Below, in pieces: positions 9,400 through 17,725 of a DNA stretch of 17,725 nt. Location of the stretch: positions 1-17,725 of the forward strand of contig CAUJJP010000116.1 of assembly GCA_963205525.1 (NCBI GenBank), given 5' to 3'. Within the stretch, counting starts at the first letter, position 1; the number at the start of each line of letters is the position of its first letter. Below the pieces are notes generated by a model, which worked only from the letters and a program-made list of their open reading frames with translations, was not told the DNA's origin and searched no databases. This DNA is from Pseudomonadota bacterium. GTDB taxonomy: Bacteria > Pseudomonadota > Gammaproteobacteria > Burkholderiales > Burkholderiaceae. A program made the position numbers and the translations under genes.

Positions 9400-10127
9400 G
9401 TGCTTCGGCGCCCAGGCCCAGCCTGCGACCCGCCCTGCTGGCCTTGCTGCTGGGTCTGCTGGGCGGCCTGGGCGGCGCATGCCGGGCCGCCGACTGGCAG
9501 GACCTGAGCCCTTCGCAGCGCCAGGCGCTGGCGCCGCTGCAGTCGCACTGGCCGCAGCTGCAAGACACCCAGCGCGCGATGTGGCTGGAGCTCGGCGAAC
9601 GCTATCTCAGCCTGTCGCCAGCCCAGCAGGAGAGGCTGCAGCAGCGCATGACCGACTGGGCGCGCCTGACGCCGGCCGAGCGCGGACAGGCGCGGGTGCA
9701 GTTCCAGGAGGCCAGCCGCTGGTCGCCGGCCGAGCGCAGCGAGCGCTGGCAGGCCTACCAGAGCCTGGACCCGCAGGCACGCCAGGTGCTGGCCGAGCGC
9801 TGGCGGCTGGAGGCCGCGGCGCGCGAGCAGGAGCAGGAGCGCCAACCGAAGTCGGCCGACAAGCGCACCGTGTTCGAGCGCCCGCGGCCCTCGCCGCGGC
9901 CGGCACGGGCCGCCGCACCCACCGCCGCCGCCGCCCGCACCGGCGCCACCACCCGGCCGCTGGCGCAGCCCCGCGACCCCGTCCCCTCGCCCGCCCAGCA
10001 CGGCCTGCCCAAGATCGCGGCCACGCCCAGCTTCGTCGACCCGGCCACCCTGCTGCCCAGGCGCGGGCCGCAGGCGGCCGCGGTGACGCCGCCGGCCCCC
10101 GCCTCGGCGGCGAAGGCGGCGCGATGA
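9396..10127 (+). CDS. DUF3106-family exported protein
   Basis: A 243-residue protein of unknown function. Residues 1-31 look like a signal peptide (Arg-containing start, Leu/Gly-rich core, cleavage likely after C-R-A). The mature part has repeated helical units of about 20-25 residues beginning L-S-P-x-Q-R-x-x-L, L-S-P-A-Q-Q-E-R-L, L-T-P-A-E-R, W-S-P-A-E-R and L-D-P-Q-A-R, with a Trp in most units (about 35-140). The last 100 residues are Ala/Pro/Arg-rich and probably disordered. The cysteine at 29 lacks a proper lipobox. Its ATG overlaps the DUF3619 stop by 4 bp. It may sense or shield something in the periplasm for the sigma factor encoded two genes upstream, but nothing in the sequence proves this. 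Confidence 0.85.
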   Translation: MSASAPRPSLRPALLALLLGLLGGLGGACRAADWQDLSPSQRQALAPLQSHWPQLQDTQRAMWLELGERYLSLSPAQQERLQQRMTDWARLTPAERGQARVQFQEASRWSPAERSERWQAYQSLDPQARQVLAERWRLEAAAREQEQERQPKSADKRTVFERPRPSPRPARAAAPTAAAARTGATTRPLAQPRDPVPSPAQHGLPKIAATPSFVDPATLLPRRGPQAAAVTPPAPASAAKAAR

Positions 10128-10726
10128 GCGAGGTTCCCATCGAACCGGCAGCACCCCTCACGCCCGCGCAGGCTGGCGCCGAGAGCGCTGCCGAAAGTGC
10201 CGACCAGAGCGTCGGCCCTGGCGCCGGCCAGAGCGCCGGCATCTGGCGCCGTCTGGCCTGCATGCTCTACGAGGGACTGCTGCTGTTCGGCCTCGTGATG
10301 GTGGCCGGCACCTTGTATTCCGGCCTGACCCAGCAGCGGCACGCGCTGGTCGGCACCGCCGGCCTGCAGGCCTTCATGTTCCTGGTGCTGGGCATCTACT
10401 TCACCTGGTTCTGGGCCGGCGGCCGGCAGACGCTGGCGATGAAGACCTGGCAGCTGCGAGTCGTGACGCGCACGGGCCAGCCCCTGAGCCAGGCACGCGC
10501 CTTCGCCCGCTACCTGGCGAGCTGGCTGTGGTTCGTTCCCGGCCTGGCGGCGGCGGCGATCTGGGACCGCCACGACGGCGCCGCGATCGCCAGCGCGCTG
10601 GGCGCCAACGTCGGCCTGTACGCGCTGGCGGCGCGCCTGACGCCTGCGCGCCAGACCTTGCACGACCTCTTATGCGCGACCCGGATGGAACGCTGGCGGC
10701 CGCCGCCGCACAATCCCGCGCCATGA
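10124..10726 (+). CDS. RDD-family integral membrane protein
   Basis: A 200-residue inner-membrane protein of unknown substrate. After a polar, Ala-rich N-terminal 40 residues come hydrophobic segments at about 46-66, 79-98, 128-147 and 155-171. Family landmarks are W-R-R-L-A near 41-45, then Y-E at 49-50 where many relatives have Asp, G-G-R-Q-T-L-A-M-K-T-W-Q-L-R-V-V at 99-114, and L-H-D-L-L-C near the end. RDD proteins have been linked to ion exchange and stress in some bacteria, but no such role can be assigned here. Start ATG overlaps the DUF3106 stop by 4 bp and its own stop overlaps the next start by 4 bp. Confidence 0.88.
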   Translation: MSEVPIEPAAPLTPAQAGAESAAESADQSVGPGAGQSAGIWRRLACMLYEGLLLFGLVMVAGTLYSGLTQQRHALVGTAGLQAFMFLVLGIYFTWFWAGGRQTLAMKTWQLRVVTRTGQPLSQARAFARYLASWLWFVPGLAAAAIWDRHDGAAIASALGANVGLYALAARLTPARQTLHDLLCATRMERWRPPPHNPAP

Positions 10727-11298
10727 ATCTGTGCGTCTTCTGCGGCTCGCGCAGCGGCAGCGACCCCGCCCATGGCGAAGCCGCCGGCCAGCTCGGCCGC
10801 CTGCTCGGCACGGGTGGACATGGTCTGGTCTACGGCGGCGGCAAGGTCGGGTTGATGGGCATCGTGGCAGACGCCGCGCTGCACGCCGGTGCGCCCGTGG
10901 TCGGCGTCATCCCGCAGGCGCTGCTGGCGCGCGAGGTCGGGCACACCGGCTTGAGCGAGCAGATCGTGGTCGCCGACATGCACGCGCGCAAGCGGGCGAT
11001 GGCCGAGCGCGCCGACGCCTTCGTCGCCCTGCCCGGCGGCATCGGCACGCTGGAAGAGCTGTACGAGGTCTGGACCTGGCACCAGCTGGGCTACCACGAC
11101 AAGCCGGTCGGTCTGCTCAACGTGTGCGGCTACTACGACCGGCTGCTGGAGTTCATGGACCACAGCGTCGCGCAAGGCTTCCTGGACGCCGCCTGGCGCC
11201 AGCTGCTGATCGTCGAACGCGACCCGGCGACCCTGCTGGCGCGGCTGGCCGAAGCCGCCGCTCGCGCCAGCGCGCCGGACGACTACAGCCGGATCTGA
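10723..11298 (+). CDS. LOG-family nucleoside 5'-monophosphate phosphoribohydrolase (TIGR00730 type)
   Basis: A 191-residue Rossmann-fold protein. It shows G-S-x-x-G near 8-12, Y-G-G-G at 37-40, the M-H-x-R-K motif at 87-91 and the signature P-G-G-I-G-T-L-E-E at 104-112, whose Arg and Glu residues are catalytic in the LONELY GUY family. These enzymes remove ribose 5-phosphate from cytokinin-type or other nucleoside monophosphates. Such proteins are often mislabelled lysine decarboxylases. In a non-plant-associated bacterium the physiological substrate is unclear. The ATG overlaps the RDD stop (ATGA), so it is probably co-translated with the sigma-factor unit, although its function has no obvious link to it. 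Confidence 0.92.
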   Translation: MNLCVFCGSRSGSDPAHGEAAGQLGRLLGTGGHGLVYGGGKVGLMGIVADAALHAGAPVVGVIPQALLAREVGHTGLSEQIVVADMHARKRAMAERADAFVALPGGIGTLEELYEVWTWHQLGYHDKPVGLLNVCGYYDRLLEFMDHSVAQGFLDAAWRQLLIVERDPATLLARLAEAAARASAPDDYSRI

Positions 11299-11314
11299 GA
11301 GCTGGAACCGAGAA

Positions 11315-11331
11315 CCGGCTCCGACAGCCGG
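11315..11331. other. Short hairpin between convergent LOG and glnB genes
   Basis: CCGGCT / AGCCGG with a 5-nt loop lies in the 64-nt gap between the two convergent stops, and a perfect 10-bp palindrome follows at 11342-11351. Neither has a T-run on either strand, so a bidirectional terminator is only a possibility. Confidence 0.3.
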
Positions 11332-11362
11332 ACCTGAGCGCCTGCCGGCAGCGCCCTCGAGT

Positions 11363-13440
<2,078 letters not shown>

Positions 13441-13448
13441 GGCCGGGA

Positions 13449-13457
13449 ATTATGTCA
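13449..13457 (-). promoter_or_regulatory. Extended -10 promoter element for nadE-glnB
   Basis: Minus strand TGA-CATAAT fits TGn-TATAAT with one mismatch in the hexamer and ends 8 nt before the TTG proposed as the nadE start. Transcription would begin within a couple of bases of that codon, so the nadE mRNA may be leaderless or nearly so. The element lies inside the first part of the divergent FemAB-like gene. Confidence 0.5.
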
Positions 13458-13483
13458 TCCGGGTCCTGGACGACCCCTGCGCC

Positions 13484-14629
13484 ATGCCCGCCGAGCCCTG
13501 GGACGCGCTGCTCGCGCAGCAGGCGCATGCCACCCCCTTCATGCGCCACGCCTATCTGCGCGCGTTGCACGAATCCGGCAGTGCGGTGCGGGCCACCGGC
13601 TGGACGCCGCGTCTGGTGCTGCTGGAGCGCGCGGGGGTGCTGGCTGCGGCCTGTGCGCTGTACCTGAAGGACCATTCCTATGGCGAGTACGTGTTCGACT
13701 GGGCCTGGGCCGACGCCTACCAGCGCCATGGCCTGGCCTATTACCCCAAACTGCTTGCAGCCGTGCCCTTCACCCCCGTGCCAGGGCCGCGCCTGCTGGC
13801 GCGCACCGCGGATGACCGGCTGCTGCTGGTGCAGGCGCTGCGCCGCCTGGCGCAGCAGCAGGGCTTGTCGTCGGCCCACCTGCTGTTCGGCAGCAACGCG
13901 GATGTCGACGCCGCCGAGGCCGACGGCTGGATGATCCGCCACGGCGTGCAGTTCCACTGGCGCAACCGGACGCCACAGCCCTATGCCGATTTCGCCGACT
14001 TCCTGGGGGCGCTGCAGCGCGACAAGCGCAAGAAGATCGTGCAGGAGCGCCGCCGCGTGGCGCAGGCCGGCGTCAGCTTCGACACGCTGGAGGGCGCGCA
14101 GATCACCGACGCCGACTGGCGCTTCTTCCACCGCTGCTACAGCCACACCTACCGCGCCCACGGGTCCACGCCCTACCTGAACCTGGCCTTCTTCCGCCAG
14201 GTGGCGGCTGCGTTGCCGCAGCACTGGCTGATGTTCGTGGCGCGCAATGCGGGCGAGCCCATCGCCGCGTCGCTGCTGGCCATAGACCCGCAACGGCGCT
14301 GGGCCTGGGGCCGCTACTGGGGCGCGGTGGCGGACCTGCCGCTGCTGCACTTCGAGGCCTGCTACTACCAGCCGCTGCAATGGTGCATCGCGCAGCGCTA
14401 CCAGTGTTTCGAAGGCGGCGCACAGGGCGAGCACAAGATGGCCCGCGGGCTCACGCCGGCGCCCACGCGCTCGGCCCACTGGCTGGCGCACCCCGGCTTC
14501 GCGCGGGCGGTGGACGACTTCCTGGCCCGCGAGGGCCAGGGCGTGGCGGCCTACCTGGACGAGTTGAACGAGCGCAGCCCGTTCAAGGCCGCGCCCTCGC
14601 CTTCGGCTTCGCCGGTCACTGGCCCTTGA
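13484..14629 (+). CDS. FemAB-like / GNAT-fold protein (PF04339, former DUF482)
   Basis: A 381-residue protein from this start, of the family annotated as peptidoglycan biosynthesis/recognition; the true substrate is unknown. Typical blocks are F-M-R-H-A-Y-L-R-A-L-H-E-S-G-S-A (19-34), D-H-S-Y-G-E-Y-V-F-D-W-A-W-A (63-76), a basic stretch K-R-K-K-I-V-Q-E-R-R-R-V (181-192), Y-R-A-H-G-S-T-P-Y-L (223-232) and G-G-A-Q-G-E-H-K-M-A-R-G (311-322). The tail is Pro/Ser-rich. ATG 13484 is the safest start, but conserved-looking sequence (I-R-V-L-D-D) continues upstream in frame to about 13460. Other in-frame candidates are GTG 13373, ATG 13340 and a non-standard ATC 13436 just after GGAGG. It runs divergently from nadE and converges on the M16 gene with a 14-bp overlap. 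Confidence 0.85.
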   Translation: MPAEPWDALLAQQAHATPFMRHAYLRALHESGSAVRATGWTPRLVLLERAGVLAAACALYLKDHSYGEYVFDWAWADAYQRHGLAYYPKLLAAVPFTPVPGPRLLARTADDRLLLVQALRRLAQQQGLSSAHLLFGSNADVDAAEADGWMIRHGVQFHWRNRTPQPYADFADFLGALQRDKRKKIVQERRRVAQAGVSFDTLEGAQITDADWRFFHRCYSHTYRAHGSTPYLNLAFFRQVAAALPQHWLMFVARNAGEPIAASLLAIDPQRRWAWGRYWGAVADLPLLHFEACYYQPLQWCIAQRYQCFEGGAQGEHKMARGLTPAPTRSAHWLAHPGFARAVDDFLAREGQGVAAYLDELNERSPFKAAPSPSASPVTGP

Positions 14630-17387
14630 AGTCGCCGGCCACGGCGCCGACGAACTTCTGCGGGTCGATGTGCTTGCGCCAGGCGGCCGTGGCCTGCTCG
14701 GCCGTCACCGCGGCGATGGCACCGTCCAACTGCTGCGCCAGCGTGAAGCTGCGGCCCAGGTACTCGTTGTGGGCCAGGCCGGCGGCCAGCGCGGCGTCCT
14801 GTGCGCGTTGCAGCCGGCGGTAGTTGAGCAGGCCGGCCTTGGCGGCCTTGATCTCGTCGGTGCCGAAGCCCGCCTTGATGGACTTCTCGACCTCGTCCTT
14901 GAACGCGATCTCGACCCTGGCGCGGTTCTGCGGCGCGAAGATGGCGCTGGCCTGCCAGACGGTGTTGGCGTCGATGGCACTCCAGCTCAGGCCGCTGCGC
15001 ACGTCGTAGCTCAGGCCCTCGGCCTCGCGGATGCGTTTCCACAGCCGCGAGCTGCCGCCCGAGCCGAAGGCGAAGTTGGCCACCATCAGCGCGGCCTGGT
15101 CCGCGTCCAGCTCCTTCAGCGGCAGCGGCAGCCGCACCAGCAGGGTGGCGTTCTGCTTGTCCGGGGTCTCGAAGGACAGGCGCGTGCCGGGCACCGGCAC
15201 CAGGGGCTTGGGCACGCGGGTGAACGGGGCCGGCGCGGCCCAGCCGCCGAAGGCCTGGTCGAGTGCGGCGCGCACCGCGGCCGTGTCCATCGACCCCACG
15301 GCCGCGAACTGCGCGCTGCCCGCACCGACAAAGCGCTGGTGGAAGGCCTTGACCTGCGCCACCGTGAGCGCCTGGGCGTCGGCCAGCGATTCCTCGAAGC
15401 TCTCGAAGTAGCGCACGTCGCCGAGCGGGTAGGGGTTGCCGTGGCGGCTGATGGCGGTGGAGACGATGGCCTGCGGCTCTTCGCGGCTGTCCTGGATGGC
15501 GGCGATCACCTGGCGGCGCACTTCCTCCAGCGCCTCGGGCGGGAAGCTCGGCTCGCGCAGCATCTGGCCGATGAGTTCGATGGTGGCTGGCAGATGCTCC
15601 CGCGTGGTCAGCAGCTTGACCGTCAGGGCTTCCTGGCTGCTGTCGATCTGCACCTCGGCCTTGAGCGCGGTCATGCGGTCTTCCACCTGCTGGCGCGTCA
15701 GCCGCGTGCTGCCCTTGTCGAGCATGGGACCGAGAAACTCAGCGGCCGCCGAGTGGCCTTGCAGGCTCTGCTCGTCACCCAGGCGCAGCACCAGCGCGGC
15801 GCTCACCACGTCGCCGCGGGTGGCCTTGGGCAGCAGCGCGGCCTTCAGCCCAGGGGCCAGGGTGAAGCGCTGGGTGCGGGCCTCGATGTTGGCGGGCGAC
15901 GCGTCGAAGGCCTCCACCTTGGCCACCGTCTCCACGGCCTTGAACGCCTTCATCTGCTCGGCCACGTCCACGTTCTGCGGCTTCGGTGCGCGCTGGGGCT
16001 GGTCGGTGGGCACGTAGCTGGCCAGCGTGCGGTTGTCGCGCAGCAGGCGCTCGGCGGCCACGCGGCTGAGGTCGGCCGCGGTGGCCGCCTTCACCTGGTC
16101 ACGCAGCAGAAAGAACAGGCGCCAGTCGCCCTGGGCCACGGTCTCGGACAGGGCCACACCCACGGTCTCGGGGTCGGCAAAGCGCAGCTCCCAGTCCTTC
16201 AGCCACTTGGCCTTGGCGCGCTTGAGCTCCTCGTCCGTCACCGGCCTGGCGGCCACCGATTCGAGCGTGGCGAGCATGGCGTCGCGGGCCTTGTCGGCGT
16301 CCTGCCCGGGCGCCAGCTGTGCGCCGTAGAGCGCGAAACCGGGGTCGACCAGCGTGGCGTTGTACGAGAACACGCTGGCAGCCAGCTGGCCCTCGACCAG
16401 CGCCTTGTGCAGCCGGCCCGAGGGCACGTCCGTCATCACCAGGCCCAGCAGGCCGACGGCGGCGGTGTCGGGGTGGGCGCCGGGCGGCACGTGATAGCCG
16501 GCGAACAGCAGCGGCGTGCCGCTTCGGCGGCGCAGGGTGATGGCGCGCTCGCCGTCCTGCACCGGGTCGATGGTGTACAGGCGCGGCAGCTTGCGCTTGG
16601 GCGCGGGCAGCTTGCCGAACTCGGCCTGGACCCAGGCCAGCACCTTGGCGCTGTCGAACTTGCCCGCCACGATCAGGGTGGCGTTGTCGGGCTGGTAGTA
16701 CCGGCGGTAAAAGCCCTGCAGGCGACCGATGTCGACGTTCTCGACGTCGGCGCGCGCGCCGATGGTGTCCTTGCCGTAGTTGTGCCACTGGTACATGGTG
16801 GCCAGCGTCTTCTCGAACAAGACGCTCTGCGGGTTGTTCTCGCCCATCTCCATCTCGTTGCGCACCACCGTCATCTCGGTGTCCAGGTCCTTGCGCGCGA
16901 TGAAGCTGTTGACCATGGCATCGGCCTGCCAGGCGAGATACCACTTCAGGTTGTCTTCATTCGCGGTGAAGCTGGCGAAGTAGTTGGTGCGGTCCAGCCA
17001 GGTGCTGCCGTTGGCGCGCAGGCCCCGCTTGGTGAACTCGGCCCAGGCCTTGGGGTGCTTGGGTGAGCCCTTGAACAGCAGGTGCTCCAGCAGGTGGGCC
17101 ATGCCGGTCTCACCGTAGTTCTCGTGACGCGAGCCGACGCGGTAGGTCAGGTTGACGGTGGTGGTGGGCTTGGCGTCGTCCGGCGCCAGCAGCACCTGCA
17201 GACCGTTGGCCAGGCGGTATTCGTCGATGCCCTCCACACTGCGCAGCTTGTGCAGACCGGCCACGGCTGCGACAGGGGAGACAGGGGAGACAGCGGCAGC
17301 CCTGGCATGGCGGGCTGGCGTGGCCAGGGTGGCAGCCACCAGCAAGACGCCGGCAGCCATCCAGCAGCCGCAAGAGAGTGTGCGCAT
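14616..17387 (-). CDS. Periplasmic M16 (pitrilysin/insulinase family) zinc metallopeptidase, two-domain form
   Basis: A 923-residue exported protease. Residues 1 to about 31 form a signal peptide with cleavage likely after A-R-A. The N-terminal M16 half carries the inverted zinc motif H-L-L-E-H at 98-102, with E178 (V-V-R-N-E) as third ligand at the usual spacing of 76 from H102. It is followed by an M16 C-type domain (about 210-390). A second M16 pair (about 500-860) has no HxxEH and should be the inactive half that closes the chamber, as in single-chain pitrilysins. R-x-x-Y-x-P-D-N-A-T-L is also present. Start ATG 17387 has AGGAG 8 nt upstream; the longer frame beginning at 17531 crosses a terminator. 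The physiological substrate is unknown. Confidence 0.94.
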   Translation of the reverse strand: MRTLSCGCWMAAGVLLVAATLATPARHARAAAVSPVSPVAAVAGLHKLRSVEGIDEYRLANGLQVLLAPDDAKPTTTVNLTYRVGSRHENYGETGMAHLLEHLLFKGSPKHPKAWAEFTKRGLRANGSTWLDRTNYFASFTANEDNLKWYLAWQADAMVNSFIARKDLDTEMTVVRNEMEMGENNPQSVLFEKTLATMYQWHNYGKDTIGARADVENVDIGRLQGFYRRYYQPDNATLIVAGKFDSAKVLAWVQAEFGKLPAPKRKLPRLYTIDPVQDGERAITLRRRSGTPLLFAGYHVPPGAHPDTAAVGLLGLVMTDVPSGRLHKALVEGQLAASVFSYNATLVDPGFALYGAQLAPGQDADKARDAMLATLESVAARPVTDEELKRAKAKWLKDWELRFADPETVGVALSETVAQGDWRLFFLLRDQVKAATAADLSRVAAERLLRDNRTLASYVPTDQPQRAPKPQNVDVAEQMKAFKAVETVAKVEAFDASPANIEARTQRFTLAPGLKAALLPKATRGDVVSAALVLRLGDEQSLQGHSAAAEFLGPMLDKGSTRLTRQQVEDRMTALKAEVQIDSSQEALTVKLLTTREHLPATIELIGQMLREPSFPPEALEEVRRQVIAAIQDSREEPQAIVSTAISRHGNPYPLGDVRYFESFEESLADAQALTVAQVKAFHQRFVGAGSAQFAAVGSMDTAAVRAALDQAFGGWAAPAPFTRVPKPLVPVPGTRLSFETPDKQNATLLVRLPLPLKELDADQAALMVANFAFGSGGSSRLWKRIREAEGLSYDVRSGLSWSAIDANTVWQASAIFAPQNRARVEIAFKDEVEKSIKAGFGTDEIKAAKAGLLNYRRLQRAQDAALAAGLAHNEYLGRSFTLAQQLDGAIAAVTAEQATAAWRKHIDPQKFVGAVAGDFKGQ

Positions 17388-17426
17388 GGGTTCGACTCCT
17401 GATCGACATGTGACCCGCCGCAAATG

Positions 17427-17448
17427 AAAACGCCGCCCGTAGGCGGCG
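17427..17448 (-). terminator. Intrinsic terminator upstream of the M16 peptidase gene
   Basis: Minus strand CGCCGCC-TACG-GGCGGCG (7-bp stem, arms 17448-17442 and 17437-17431) followed by TTTT and CATTT. It lies 43 nt before the peptidase start, so it either ends a minus-strand gene beyond the window or attenuates the peptidase mRNA. Between it and the gene no promoter is recognisable. Confidence 0.75.
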
Positions 17449-17506
17449 CTGCGGTCAGGCGCCGCGGCCGGGAGGGTGCCCGGCACGCCGGCGCGGACGA
17501 TAACTC

Positions 17507-17541
17507 TCAAGGAAACGCCGGGCCGTCCCAAGTTTCCTTGA
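17507..17541. repeat. 10-bp inverted repeat in the non-coding end region
   Basis: TCAAGGAAAC (17507-17516) and GTTTCCTTGA (17532-17541) are perfect reverse complements separated by 15 nt. The pair is less GC-rich than its surroundings. It could be a protein-binding site or an RNA hairpin; the sequence does not decide. No gene is evident anywhere in 17388-17725: frames there are short or are upstream extensions of the peptidase frame. Confidence 0.6.
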
Positions 17542-17617
17542 CCCCCACGGGGGGCGGGCTGGGCGCAGCCCGGTCCTGGGGGCCCTCAGAGCCTGTGAAG
17601 ATATGCATCATGCCCGC

Positions 17618-17717
17618 GTAGGCCCCCACAGAGGGCCCAATCTAGGCGTGAAGCACAGCCGGGGTTGGGCCCCGGCGAAGCTTCGCAACGACGAGTGGGC
17701 CCTCTGTGGGGGCCTAC
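17618..17717. repeat. 100-nt nested inverted-repeat element with perfect 22-bp arms
   Basis: Arms 17618-17639 and 17696-17717 are perfect reverse complements over 22 bp, separated by 56 nt. The spacer holds a second stem (GCCGGGG / CCCCGGC around a short loop) and the 12-bp palindrome GCGAAGCTTCGC. The layout resembles a REP/BIME-type or small non-autonomous repeat of intergenic DNA. No frame inside is coding, and copies elsewhere in this window were not found. Confidence 0.85.
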
Positions 17718-17725
17718 CCGCAGGG

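Noticed and set aside
10723..11298. Lysine decarboxylase label for the LOG-family gene
   Set aside because: P-G-G-x-G-T-x-x-E and M-H-x-R-K are phosphoribohydrolase motifs; there is no PLP-binding decarboxylase domain.
14670..17066. Plus-strand frame of 798 codons opposite the M16 peptidase
   Set aside because: Antisense shadow; the minus strand carries the zinc motif, signal peptide and ribosome-binding site.
17271..17295. Short tandem repeat (GGGGAGACA-like, two units) in the M16 signal-peptide region
   Set aside because: In-frame 9-nt duplication encoding V-S-P twice; too short to suggest phase variation.

Overview
The window is high-GC bacterial DNA that reads as the chromosome of a beta-proteobacterium of the order Burkholderiales, probably in the Rubrivivax/Ideonella/Leptothrix neighbourhood. 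The evidence is the gene order ilvI-ilvH-ilvC-pssA-leuA, the DUF3619/DUF3106/RDD cluster behind a sigma factor, the nadE-glnB pair, and the protein sequences themselves. Genus is an inference; I could not search a database.

Region 1 (1-8121, mostly minus strand) is a branched-chain amino-acid block. A transposase 3' end (IS110-like, plus strand) stops 16 nt short of the last gene. Reading on the minus strand, the order is acetolactate synthase large subunit (ilvI), small subunit (ilvH), ketol-acid reductoisomerase (ilvC), phosphatidylserine synthase (pssA), a leucine leader peptide with an intrinsic terminator, and then two different 2-isopropylmalate synthases that overlap by 4 bp. The first is the Mycobacterium/yeast-type enzyme and the second is the common bacterial type. 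Several minus-strand hairpins with T-runs sit in front of ilvI, ilvC and leuA, suggesting expression is tuned at several points. A perfect 90-bp direct duplication lies at the 3' end of ilvC.

Region 2 (8122-11298, plus strand) is divergent from ilvI. It holds a tightly packed five-gene unit: a sigma-70-family factor, a one-helix membrane protein (DUF3619, candidate anti-sigma factor), an exported DUF3106 protein, an RDD-family membrane protein and a LOG-family nucleotide phosphoribohydrolase. Every junction is a 4-bp stop/start overlap.

Region 3 (11363-13440, minus strand) is nadE (glutamine-dependent NAD synthetase) followed by glnB (PII nitrogen sensor), which ties NAD synthesis to nitrogen status. 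Region 4 holds a FemAB-like/GNAT-fold protein (plus strand, uncertain start) whose 3' end overlaps by 14 bp the 3' end of a periplasmic two-domain M16 zinc peptidase (minus strand). The last 338 nt (17388-17725) hold no convincing gene but are dense in inverted repeats: an intrinsic terminator, a 10-bp repeat pair and a 100-nt element with perfect 22-bp arms.

Most of the window is ordinary housekeeping metabolism. The items that most deserve a second look are the apparently leaderless leucine leader peptide, the tandem unlike LeuA pair, the uncharacterised sigma-factor unit, the ilvI leader hairpins and the terminal inverted-repeat element.
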